From: an uncultured Pelagibacteraceae bacterium
Lineage (GTDB): Bacteria > Pseudomonadota > Alphaproteobacteria > Pelagibacterales > Pelagibacteraceae
Assembly (NCBI GenBank): GCA_902523495.1
Contig: CABYZU010000002.1
Span: 1 to 64,000, forward strand
Length of the DNA stretch: 64,000 bases
Direction: 5' to 3'
In this document: piece by piece, positions 10,749 to 19,468 of the stretch
Layout of the letters: the number at the start of each line of letters is the position of its first letter
Position numbering within the stretch: the first letter of the stretch is position 1
Program-made: the position numbers and the translations under genes
The notes under the pieces: model-generated
Told to the model about the DNA's origin: nothing
What the model saw: the letters and a program-made list of their open reading frames with translations, nothing else
Databases searched by the model: none

Positions 10749-11645
10749 TTACTTTGTTAGTAATAATAATGTTGCCCCTGAAATAAATATTATAATACCC
10801 ATAATTTCGATAAAAGTTATTTTTTCCTTAAAAAGATATTTTGACGACATATAACTAAAAAGTATTTCAATTTGACCGACCGCTCTAACAAAAGAGGCTT
10901 GAATTAAGGTAAACGCAAAAAACCATGATAATGTTGCTAAAAAACCTGCTAATCCTGTGAAACAAATTTCAACTTTATTTTGATAAAATTTTTTAAATTC
11001 CGACTTTTCAAAAATCAAAAGATAAGTCGTTACTACTGCAGTTTGGATAAACAAACCAAAAAATAAAGTTGTAACTGCCTTATCAAAATTTGATGAAAAA
11101 TTTTCAAGTGATAATGCTGCTGCTCTGAAATAAACAACACTCAAACCTAAAATCAGACCTGTTGTTAATCCTATAAGAGTAACTTTTGAAAAAAAATTTC
11201 TAAAAAATAATTTTACATCTTTAATTGTTATAACAATAACACCTATAGTGGCGACTATTATTCCAATAATTCCAAATAAATTTAATTTATCTTTAAGTAT
11301 AATATATTCGAATATAGCTATTTGTATCACCTCTGTTTTACTTAAGGACGTTCCCACAACAAAATTGGAAAATTTGAAAAGATACAACAATAGTAATGTG
11401 AATATGACCTGAAAAATTGCTCCTAAGAAAGTATAGTAAATAAAATTATTTTGATCTAAAATTATTTGAACTATATCTAAACTACGAAAATTAACAAAAA
11501 ATATTATAAATGCAAATGGCAAAGCAAAAGCAAACCTTACATATGCTGAGGCAACCAATGATAGATTCTTATTTAATCTTTTCTGTAACGACGTTCTTAA
11601 ATTTTGAAAAAAAGCTGCTAAAACTGTAAAGATAACCCAATTCAT
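10749..11645 (-). CDS. EamA/DMT-family transporter
   Basis: 298 aa, about 10 hydrophobic segments, EamA-like arrangement. Confidence 0.85.
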   Translation of the reverse strand: MNWVIFTVLAAFFQNLRTSLQKRLNKNLSLVASAYVRFAFALPFAFIIFFVNFRSLDIVQIILDQNNFIYYTFLGAIFQVIFTLLLLYLFKFSNFVVGTSLSKTEVIQIAIFEYIILKDKLNLFGIIGIIVATIGVIVITIKDVKLFFRNFFSKVTLIGLTTGLILGLSVVYFRAAALSLENFSSNFDKAVTTLFFGLFIQTAVVTTYLLIFEKSEFKKFYQNKVEICFTGLAGFLATLSWFFAFTLIQASFVRAVGQIEILFSYMSSKYLFKEKITFIEIMGIIIFISGATLLLLTK

Positions 11646-11702
11646 AAATTTATTTAGATTAAAGTTTTAATAGAATTAATTACTTAGTTGTATCTAAAAA
11701 AA

Positions 11703-12767
11703 CTACTTTTTCTCCATTAGCCAAAGAGCATCTGCACCTAAAAAGTAAATTTTCCCATTACTTGGATGTACTTGAATATCTCTTATTCTCCCAATTTTAT
11801 CCTTAAAAATGATAACTTCCCTCACATTTGAAGTGTCATCAAATATTAATTTTCTCAAAGACTTATCTTTTAGTGAGGTAACCAGAGCATGTCCATTCCA
11901 CTCATTAAATTCTTTACCTTTATAGATTGTTATCGCACTTGTTGCGATAGATGGAACCCAATAATGAATTGCTTTTGTAAATCCCGGTTTCCATTTAGGC
12001 CCGATTGGAATGCCTGAATAGTTTGTTCCACCCCATCCTAAAATCTTCCATCCATAATTTTCACCTTTTTTGGCTTCACCAAACCAATCACCCCCTCGTG
12101 CTCCATGATTACTCATATAAATTTTTCCGTCATATGGAGACAAAGTTAAACCTTGAGGATTTCTAATTCCAATTTGATAAATTTCTGGCAGCCAATTTGA
12201 TTTACCTTGAAATTTTGGATTATCTTTTGGAATACTACCATTAATATTAATTCTAATAATACTGCCAGGATGTTTAGTAGGATCTTGCGCAATCATTCCC
12301 TGACCTCTCTCTCCAGCAGATATAAATAGAAAATTATCTTTTATAGCAAGTCGTGATCCAAAGTGATATCCAGAGTCAATCGGTGGATTTGCTTGAAAAA
12401 TATTTTTAAATAAAAGATTTTGTCTATTAAACTTAGCTTTTGCTACTGAAGTACTGGTTTTTCCATTACCTCTATCCTCAGTGTAAGAAATATATATAAA
12501 ATTATCCTTAAAGAGGATGTCTAACAAACCTCCTTGACCATGTTCTAAGTAATTAAGATTGTGTTTAATTTCATAAATTTTTTTTTTATTGAGGTCAAAA
12601 AATTTAATCTTTCCACCCTTCTCTGAAATAATTAATTTATTATTGTCAATAAAAGATGATCCCCAAGGGCCATCTAAATCGATTAATTTTTGAAATTTTA
12701 AGTTATCAGATTGAACAGCTGAAATGCTGATGATAAAAAAAAAAATTATTTTAATTAAAATTTTCAG
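11703..12767 (-). CDS. PQQ-dependent sugar dehydrogenase (glucose/sorbosone dehydrogenase family), start codon uncertain
   Basis: ORF track starts at TTG 12527, but the frame stays open and coding-like upstream (LKILIKIIFFFIISISAVQSDNLKFQKLIDLDGPWGSSFIDNNKLIISEKGGKIKFFDL...HGQGGL) up to the stop at 12771; family motifs RIRDIQVHPSNGKIYFL, GIRNPQGLTL. Confidence 0.85.
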   Translation of the reverse strand: MKILIKIIFFFIISISAVQSDNLKFQKLIDLDGPWGSSFIDNNKLIISEKGGKIKFFDLNKKKIYEIKHNLNYLEHGQGGLLDILFKDNFIYISYTEDRGNGKTSTSVAKAKFNRQNLLFKNIFQANPPIDSGYHFGSRLAIKDNFLFISAGERGQGMIAQDPTKHPGSIIRININGSIPKDNPKFQGKSNWLPEIYQIGIRNPQGLTLSPYDGKIYMSNHGARGGDWFGEAKKGENYGWKILGWGGTNYSGIPIGPKWKPGFTKAIHYWVPSIATSAITIYKGKEFNEWNGHALVTSLKDKSLRKLIFDDTSNVREVIIFKDKIGRIRDIQVHPSNGKIYFLGADALWLMEKK

Positions 12768-12770
12768 TTT

Positions 12771-13520
12771 TTACTCCGCTCTTCCTTGAATATAAAATTC
12801 ATTATTATTATTTTTTTTTACTTTATCTTTTGTATTAAACCATTTATTTCCAAACACGCTTATATCTCCTTTTACATGTAGTGTTTCATCTTCAAGTTTT
12901 GTATCACAATATACATTGTCTCCCATTAGAGTTCCTTCTATTGATCTTTTTTTATATTCTAAGACTTTTTCTGTATTTTCAAATGTTGTATTAATCGCAC
13001 ATGGACCAATTTCTGTCATACCCCAATTTATCATGAACTTACAACCTCTTTTGACAAAATTAATTATTAAATCCCATTCCACAGGCTCACTACCACATGT
13101 CACCCAAATACCATTTAGATCTAAACTTTTGAATGATTTAGTAAGAGAGATAGCTTTGCCATGATCAGGAGTAATGTGTGTATGGGTAAAGTTTCTTATT
13201 TTTTTACAAAAACTAAAAGCGTTAAACTTTTCAATTTTTATCTGCGCACCAACCTCAAAAGCAGGAAGTGTTTGTGCTAATAGGCCGCCCGCATGTTCCA
13301 TCTTACAAATAGTATAAATTTTACTTTTAGAAGAAATTTTTTGGCATTCTCGTGCAATTTTATTTGCACTTTTCAATTTTTCTGGTGGCTGATAAATCCT
13401 TTTTTGTGGTCCAGTTGTACCACTTGATTTTAATTCAACTCCGTTTCTTAATATTTGAGCCAAACTGTTTTTCTGTTCCATCAACAATTTTTTTTGCAAG
13501 TTTGTAAGGTGTGAAAACAA
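12771..13520 (-). CDS. Short AMP-binding (ANL superfamily) enzyme; true start may be internal (ATG near 13478)
   Basis: LKSSGTTGPQKRI P-loop-like motif, NWGMTEIGP, WFNTKDKVKKNNNNEFYIQGRAE; ends right after the GR[AD] motif. Confidence 0.8.
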   Translation of the reverse strand: MFSHLTNLQKKLLMEQKNSLAQILRNGVELKSSGTTGPQKRIYQPPEKLKSANKIARECQKISSKSKIYTICKMEHAGGLLAQTLPAFEVGAQIKIEKFNAFSFCKKIRNFTHTHITPDHGKAISLTKSFKSLDLNGIWVTCGSEPVEWDLIINFVKRGCKFMINWGMTEIGPCAINTTFENTEKVLEYKKRSIEGTLMGDNVYCDTKLEDETLHVKGDISVFGNKWFNTKDKVKKNNNNEFYIQGRAE

Positions 13521-13656
13521 AGATCCACGGAAAAATACTGTGTATTACACCAGTAATAAAAATCAAAAGAGCTAAAAAATTAAAATAGCTCGCATATAAA
13601 AAATGTTTTAACCATGAAGAATTAATTTTCTTAAGATGTTTAAAATCTAAATCCAT
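13435..13656 (-). CDS. DUF6356-like small membrane protein
   Basis: MDLDFKHLKKINSSWLKHFLYASYFNFLALLIFITGVIHSIFPWIFVFTPYKLAKKI; start taken at the internal ATG just after the SDR stop. Confidence 0.7.
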   Translation of the reverse strand: MDLDFKHLKKINSSWLKHFLYASYFNFLALLIFITGVIHSIFPWIFVFTPYKLAKKIVDGTEKQFGSNIKKRS

Positions 13657-13657
13657 T

Positions 13658-14368
13658 CTAAGAAAGTTTGGATCTGCCACCGTCGACAGCAATTATTTGA
13701 CCGGTAACCCATGAGCTATCATCGGTAATTAGAAATTTGGCAAGAGCAGCTGAGTCTTTTCCTTCACCTAATCTTTTTAAAGGATGAGCTTTCGCTATAC
13801 CATCTGCCAAAGCTTTATTTTTTAACATTGGTTCTGCAATTTTTGAATTTGTTAAGCTTGGAGCAATACAGTTTACTCTTATATTTGGTGCAAACTCTGC
13901 AGCTAATGAAACTGTCAATCCCTCAACAGCCGCTTTTGTAGAAGCTATTATTGCGTGATTAGTAAATCCTCTCTGAGCAGCTACAGTTGAAAACAGAACT
14001 ACTGATCCTTTATTTTTTTTTAAACTTTCTTGATAACCTTTAATGACCTCAACTGCTGAATAAAGATTTAATTTCATACATTTATTAAAATCTTCCTCGG
14101 TTACCATTCTCAAAGGTTTTAGATCTATGGAACCTACACAGTAAGCAATGCCTTTAACTTCTGGAATGTCATTTTTAACTTTTTCAATAAACCCATTTTC
14201 TAAAACGTTGGCTATTGTAAAAGTACAACCCAATTTCTCAGAAATATCCTTTGTTTCAGTTTCGCTTCTCCCAATCAAATGAATATTAAATCCCGAATTT
14301 ACCATTTGTTCGGCCAAGCTTGATCCGATTGAACCTGTCGCACCAAAAATTAGATATTTTTCTGACAT
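13658..14368 (-). CDS. SDR family oxidoreductase
   Basis: IFGATGSIGSSLAEQ, TKAAVEGLTVSLAAEFAPNIRVNCIAPS, WVTGQIIAVDGG; active-site YxxxK is replaced (HAIIASTK). Confidence 0.92.
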   Translation of the reverse strand: MSEKYLIFGATGSIGSSLAEQMVNSGFNIHLIGRSETETKDISEKLGCTFTIANVLENGFIEKVKNDIPEVKGIAYCVGSIDLKPLRMVTEEDFNKCMKLNLYSAVEVIKGYQESLKKNKGSVVLFSTVAAQRGFTNHAIIASTKAAVEGLTVSLAAEFAPNIRVNCIAPSLTNSKIAEPMLKNKALADGIAKAHPLKRLGEGKDSAALAKFLITDDSSWVTGQIIAVDGGRSKLS

Positions 14369-14395
14369 AAAAAATTTTATTAGTTATATTTAGCT

Positions 14396-15886
14396 ATGAA
14401 CTTATTCTTTATACTGGGAAACCAATTATTTCCATCAAAATACTTAGATCGCTTCAAAAAAGACCATCTATTTTTCATGGCTGAAGATTATGAATTGTGT
14501 ACTTATGAAAAACATCATAAACAAAAGATACTTCTTTTCTTATCTTCTATGCGATCACATGCAGAAAGTCTTAAAAAAGATAAATTTAAATTAGAATATA
14601 TTAAAATTGAAGATAAAGAATTTAAAGATGATTATTTAAAGAAATTAAAGAGAATCATTATTTCAAAAAAAATAAAAGAAATTTCAAGTTTTGAAGTTGA
14701 GGATAAATTTTTTGAAAAAAAAATAAATCAATTTATTAAAAAAGAAAAACTAAAGTGGAATGTTATACAAACCCCAATGTTTTTAAATTCAAGAGAAGAA
14801 TTTAAACAATATTTATCTAAATCAAAAAAACCTTTTATGGCAACTTTTTATAAGGATGTCAGAAAAAAATCAGGAATATTAATGGGTTCAGATGGGAACC
14901 CTATAGGAGGTAAATGGAGCTTTGATGAGGATAATAGAAATAAATTACCTAAAAATATTTCTATTCCAAAATTTCCGAAAATTAATGAGACAAACCACAC
15001 AAAAAAATTAAAACCAATTATTGAAAAATTATTTAATGATCATCCTGGTAAAACAGATAATTTTTGGCATGCAACAGAATATAATGATGTCATTAAGCTT
15101 TTAAATTTTTTCATTAAGGAAAAATCAAATTTATTTGGTGATTATGAGGATGCAGTTGATCAAAAGGATAATATCTTATTTCATAGTGCTTTAAGTCCTT
15201 ATATAAATTTAGGCTTGATAACGCCTGAGTTGATTATAAAAAGAATACTCGATTTTCATAAAAGTAAAAAAATTAAATTAAATTCTTTAGAAGGTTACAT
15301 ACGTCAAGTAATCGGTTGGAGAGAATTTATGAGAGGAATTTACCAGAGTTACTCTAATGAAATGGAAACTGGAAATTTTTTTAAACAAAATAGAAAAATG
15401 AAAAAATCTTGGTACGAAGGAACAACTGGTTTACCACCACTCGATTATGCAATTAAAAACGCTCTTAATCATGGATGGTCTCATCACATTGAAAGGTTAA
15501 TGATTTTATCCAACATCATGAATCTATGTGAGATAAAACCAACTGTTGTTTATAAGTGGTTTATGGAAATGTTTGTAGACTCCTCTGATTGGGTAATGGT
15601 GCCAAATGTCTATGGGATGGGGTTGTTTAGTGATGGAGGAATATTTGCAACCAAACCATACATTTGTGGATCAAGTTATTTTATGAAAATGATGGATTTT
15701 AAAAAAGGTGATTGGTGTAACATAATGGATGGGTTGTACTGGAGATTTATTGATCGAAACAGAAAATTTTTTTTGAAAAATCCTAGACTATCCATGATGG
15801 TTAGAATCTTTGATAAAATGAAAACTGATAGAAAAAAATTAATTCTTCCAGCTGCAGAAAGATTCATTAAACAAAATACAATTTAG
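14396..15886 (+). CDS. Cryptochrome/photolyase, deoxyribodipyrimidine photolyase-related (FeS-BCP / PhrB-type) family
   Basis: N-terminal LGNQLFPSKYLDRFKKDHLFFMAEDYE; GYIRQVIGWREFMRGIY; HIERLMILSN; WVMVPNVYGMGLFSDGG; KPYICGSSYFMKM. Confidence 0.93.
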   Translation: MNLFFILGNQLFPSKYLDRFKKDHLFFMAEDYELCTYEKHHKQKILLFLSSMRSHAESLKKDKFKLEYIKIEDKEFKDDYLKKLKRIIISKKIKEISSFEVEDKFFEKKINQFIKKEKLKWNVIQTPMFLNSREEFKQYLSKSKKPFMATFYKDVRKKSGILMGSDGNPIGGKWSFDEDNRNKLPKNISIPKFPKINETNHTKKLKPIIEKLFNDHPGKTDNFWHATEYNDVIKLLNFFIKEKSNLFGDYEDAVDQKDNILFHSALSPYINLGLITPELIIKRILDFHKSKKIKLNSLEGYIRQVIGWREFMRGIYQSYSNEMETGNFFKQNRKMKKSWYEGTTGLPPLDYAIKNALNHGWSHHIERLMILSNIMNLCEIKPTVVYKWFMEMFVDSSDWVMVPNVYGMGLFSDGGIFATKPYICGSSYFMKMMDFKKGDWCNIMDGLYWRFIDRNRKFFLKNPRLSMMVRIFDKMKTDRKKLILPAAERFIKQNTI

Positions 15887-16017
15887 TGAGAAAAGAAAAT
15901 CTTCCTTTTAAAATCTGTATTATTTGTAAAAAACCTTTTACATGGAGAAAAAAATGGAAGTTAAATTGGGAAAGAGTTAAGTATTGTTCAAAGAGATGTT
16001 CTAGCAAAAAAATATGA
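15886..16017 (+). CDS. DUF2256-like zinc-ribbon-type small protein (43 aa), absent from the ORF track
   Basis: GTG start overlapping photolyase stop by 1 nt; translation VRKENLPFKICIICKKPFTWRKKWKLNWERVKYCSKRCSSKKI with CxxC...CxxxC; its TGA overlaps the next ATG. Confidence 0.88.
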   Translation: MRKENLPFKICIICKKPFTWRKKWKLNWERVKYCSKRCSSKKI

Positions 16018-16547
16018 ACTTAGAAAAATACAAATGGAAAACTAGAATCTTACTTGTTTCTACACCAAATTATAAGGATAGAACCTATCTAGAGGTGAAA
16101 AAAATTTATCAATCTAAAATAAAAGATTTTCATAAAAGATATGTAAAATTAATTTGTAAAATTAATAAGAAGGAAAAATCTTCTATTAATTTAATTGGTT
16201 TTGATGGAAAATCTAAAAAGAAGATGGATAACCTTAACTATAAAATAGCGTTTAAAATCATAGATAAAATGCCACTAAGTAAAAAATTTAGACCAATAAA
16301 TTTGTCTCTTTATTCAGATTATAATCCCAAAACCACCACTCAAGGTTTGGGATTTAAAAATAAGGAAAAAGCCCTTTATACAATTAAAACTATAAAAAAT
16401 CGTTCAAGTAAGTATCAGGTGAATGTCATTGCAACCATGTTGGGTAGAGCAAAGAACCATCCTAACAAAACTGAAGATATGGAGGATGCCATAAAAATAT
16501 TTAGTGATTGGATGAAAAAATATAAAAGTAAAAAAAGTAAGAATTAA
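16014..16547 (+). CDS. DUF4174-like N-terminal domain fused to an uncharacterised C-terminal domain
   Basis: YKWKTRILLVSTPNYKD...LIGFDGKSKKKM...FKIIDKMPLSKK fits DUF4174; tail GLGFKNKEKALYTIKTIKNRSSKYQVNVIATMLGRAKNHPNKTEDMEDAIKIFSDWM unassigned. Confidence 0.75.
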   Translation: MNLEKYKWKTRILLVSTPNYKDRTYLEVKKIYQSKIKDFHKRYVKLICKINKKEKSSINLIGFDGKSKKKMDNLNYKIAFKIIDKMPLSKKFRPINLSLYSDYNPKTTTQGLGFKNKEKALYTIKTIKNRSSKYQVNVIATMLGRAKNHPNKTEDMEDAIKIFSDWMKKYKSKKSKN

Positions 16548-16548
16548 G

Positions 16549-17979
16549 ATGATAAAATATTTAAAAAAAGTAGTAGTTTTATTTTTTCTGTTAATCCCAA
16601 ATAGTCTATATGCTGATTTTTTTGAGGATATTACAAACCAAATCGTCGATAATCCCCAAAGGCTTAGTTATGGAGTTTCTGTGACGGACGTAAACCAAGA
16701 TGGAAATTTTGATTTTATAGTCACCGGATTTGGTTATTTGAATTTAGCTTTATCATATGAGAATGGAAAATTAATCAATATTGTAAATCAAAAAAAATTT
16801 ACAGATGAGTTTAGGAGAACTATTGGGGTCGCTGCATGCGATATAGATAAAGATGGATATGAAGAAATATATTTTCTTAACACTGATACATATAGTGGTA
16901 CAAAAAAATATTCAGACAGACTTATCGATTTAGAAAAAGATAAGTATGTAGATTTATTTGAAATTGAAAAAAATCAGAGCGATCTTAATTTAACTGCTGG
17001 CAGATCAGTTGTCTGTGTCGACAGAAAAGGTGATGGAAATTATGGTGTTTATGTTGCTAATTATGGAGGACCAACTAGGTTTTATGAATATAGTGACGAG
17101 ATAATAGTTGATAAATCTGTTCAATTAAATCTTGCAAAGGTCACTGGTGGTCGAGCTGTTGTAGCTGGACATATTATTTCTGATAAAATTGATGTTTTTG
17201 CAGCTAATGAAAGAGGAGCAAATTTTTTATATAAAAACAATCAGGGTAAATTTTTAGACGTTGCAAACGAATATAGAGTTGAAGATTTTCTTCAAAATGG
17301 GAGAGGAACTGCTTTGTCTGATATTTATTATAGAGGACGATTGGATATTTTAAACGGAAATTGGGGAGGATTTCACAGAGCCTATGTGTTAAAGGATAAT
17401 ATCTTTCAAGATATAGCCCAGCCACCTTTTGATGAGCCATCAAGAATAAGAACTGTTATTTCAGCTGATTTAGATAATGATGGTTATGATGAAGTCTTCA
17501 TGAACAACATTGGTGAACCTAATAAACTTTTTAAAATATTGGATAATGGTGTGATTGAGCAAATACCATTAGATGTTGGCTTAGAGCCAAATGGATATGG
17601 AACTGGTGCAGCAGTTGCTGATATAGATAATGACGGTGTTCTAGAGTTATTAGTTTCACACGGAGAAAGTTTTGATCAACCATTGTCCTTGTACAAAGCA
17701 AAAGTAAATCCTCAAAATAAATATTTAAGAATAAAACCTTTAAATAAATACGGTGCGCCCGCAAGAGGAGCAACAGTGACATTAATTTCAAATTTGAGAA
17801 AACATTCTAAAACAATTGACTCTGGATCTGGTTATCTTTGCCAAATGGAGCCAGTGGCTCACTATGGAATTCGAGAAAATGAAAAAAATATAAAAATTCA
17901 GGTTAGGTGGACTAATGGTGAAACCGAAACGATTTCTATCAAAAAATTAAACGAAACAATTGTCTTAAATCAAAAATAA
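16549..17979 (+). CDS. Secreted FG-GAP/VCBS-repeat protein with ASPIC/UnbV C-terminal domain (CRTAC1-like)
   Basis: Signal peptide; repeated DxDxDG motifs (DVNQDGNFDF, DIDKDGYEEI, DLDNDGYDEV, DIDNDGVLEL); C-terminal GAPARGATVTLIS...VRWTNGETETISI. Confidence 0.88.
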   Translation: MIKYLKKVVVLFFLLIPNSLYADFFEDITNQIVDNPQRLSYGVSVTDVNQDGNFDFIVTGFGYLNLALSYENGKLINIVNQKKFTDEFRRTIGVAACDIDKDGYEEIYFLNTDTYSGTKKYSDRLIDLEKDKYVDLFEIEKNQSDLNLTAGRSVVCVDRKGDGNYGVYVANYGGPTRFYEYSDEIIVDKSVQLNLAKVTGGRAVVAGHIISDKIDVFAANERGANFLYKNNQGKFLDVANEYRVEDFLQNGRGTALSDIYYRGRLDILNGNWGGFHRAYVLKDNIFQDIAQPPFDEPSRIRTVISADLDNDGYDEVFMNNIGEPNKLFKILDNGVIEQIPLDVGLEPNGYGTGAAVADIDNDGVLELLVSHGESFDQPLSLYKAKVNPQNKYLRIKPLNKYGAPARGATVTLISNLRKHSKTIDSGSGYLCQMEPVAHYGIRENEKNIKIQVRWTNGETETISIKKLNETIVLNQK

Positions 17980-18453
17980 CTAATTTAAAGGTTGCAGAAC
18001 TCTATTTATAAAATGGATTACACCATTCGGAGCTTCAATGTCAGCCGTTACAACTTCAGCCTCATTTATATATACAATTCCATTAACCTTTTTAATCGTT
18101 ATCTCTTCACCATTAATTGCCTTAATTTTTATTTCACCGTTTATTTCTGAAGAAGTTATTTTTTTTGAAATAACATGTCTTCCTAAAATGTTAATTAGTT
18201 TTTCTTTGTTCTCTTCTTTTAAGAGGCCGTAATATGTTTGTGCACTAATTGCAGCAAATGCATCATCTAATGGTGCAAAAATTGTAAATGGTCCATCGCC
18301 CTCTAGATTTTTATCTAAACCCGACTTAGTTAGTGTTTCATTTAATTTAGTAAACTTACCAGTCTCATTAAGTTGATTAATTATATTTGCAAATGTAATC
18401 GTTGGTACGAAAATCATTATTAGTAAACAGATAATTGAACTAATTTTTTTCAT
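17980..18453 (-). CDS. Fasciclin (FAS1) domain secreted protein
   Basis: Signal peptide; GDGPFTIFAPLDDAFAAI; NGVIHFINRVLQP. Confidence 0.93.
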   Translation of the reverse strand: MKKISSIICLLIMIFVPTITFANIINQLNETGKFTKLNETLTKSGLDKNLEGDGPFTIFAPLDDAFAAISAQTYYGLLKEENKEKLINILGRHVISKKITSSEINGEIKIKAINGEEITIKKVNGIVYINEAEVVTADIEAPNGVIHFINRVLQPLN

Positions 18454-18604
18454 TTATTTTAAATATATAAAAATTAATAATTTAAAAGGTTAATTTAGTG
18501 CGACAAATGTTTAATCAAAAACTTCATATTGTTTATATTTAACACTAGAAAGTTACAACTATTAATTTAGACTGAAATTTAATCATAAATTTTAATCTAA
18601 ATAA

Positions 18605-19306
18605 ATGAGATTTTTAAAAAATATAATTAAGACATCGGTCATTATAGCTCTAGTTTTATCTTTTTCAAATATCTCAAATTCATCAGAAAAAAACTATTAC
18701 AAAGATTTGATTAATGACTGGTCAAGAATATTTCCAGATAAAAATAGAAATGCTGCAGGCCCAAAATTCTTTAAATATATAATTGATAAAGATATTACTT
18801 ATAAAGATTTTATTGAGTACAACAAATTATATTGTGCTGTATCTGGCTCATTAATTGATCCTAACAGTCAGCCAGATTTTATATTTCTTAAAGAAAGAAA
18901 AACTAAAAATAAGATTTGTGGTAGCTACTATAAATGCTGTATCCCATGTTCATGTGATATTATGAAATACTCCGAGGTTCAAAGAATGAAACATAAATTT
19001 AGCGATGGTGTAAAAGAGTTTTTTGTTTTTACAATTAAAAATCCCTGCAAGAAACAAGACTTTCCAAACAGAGTAAATAAAGATTATTTTTGTGATGGTA
19101 ATAAAATTAATGATAAACAAGTTTACAGTATCAAAGATCGAATAGTAATAGGTTTACTACATAACGGGAAAAGCTGTGAAAAGGATGAGATAGATTTTGT
19201 AAAGAGTCATCAGATAACTGGAAGATTTTGCGAATTTAGAAATAATACCCCTATAGAAAATTTAGAAGCTGGCATGGGTGATATTTTTATAAAACTTGCA
19301 AGATAA
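18605..19306 (+). CDS. Secreted cysteine-rich hypothetical protein
   Basis: Signal peptide; KICGSYYKCCIPCSCDIMKY cysteine cluster plus C-terminal cysteines. Confidence 0.7.
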   Translation: MRFLKNIIKTSVIIALVLSFSNISNSSEKNYYKDLINDWSRIFPDKNRNAAGPKFFKYIIDKDITYKDFIEYNKLYCAVSGSLIDPNSQPDFIFLKERKTKNKICGSYYKCCIPCSCDIMKYSEVQRMKHKFSDGVKEFFVFTIKNPCKKQDFPNRVNKDYFCDGNKINDKQVYSIKDRIVIGLLHNGKSCEKDEIDFVKSHQITGRFCEFRNNTPIENLEAGMGDIFIKLAR

Positions 19307-19312
19307 CTTTTT

Positions 19313-19459
19313 ATGGGAAAGAAAATCAAAAAAAGAAAAAAAATAAAAAAAAAAAATCCAATAGCAAAATTATTAAGTTCACCAATGTTAAGAAATAAAA
19401 TAATAAAAAATGAAAAAAAAATTTATAATAGAAAAAAAATTAAATTTGAGAATGAATAA
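19313..19459 (+). CDS. Small lysine-rich protein (48 aa), ArfA-/DUF7230-like, absent from ORF track
   Basis: MGKKIKKRKKIKKKNPIAKLLSSPMLRNKIIKNEKKIYNRKKIKFENE; N-[AP]-x-x-x-L-L-x-x-P-x-[FL]-R-x-[RK]...Y-x-R-K pattern resembles the core of ArfA. Confidence 0.6.
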   Translation: MGKKIKKRKKIKKKNPIAKLLSSPMLRNKIIKNEKKIYNRKKIKFENE

Positions 19460-19468
19460 AATTTAATC

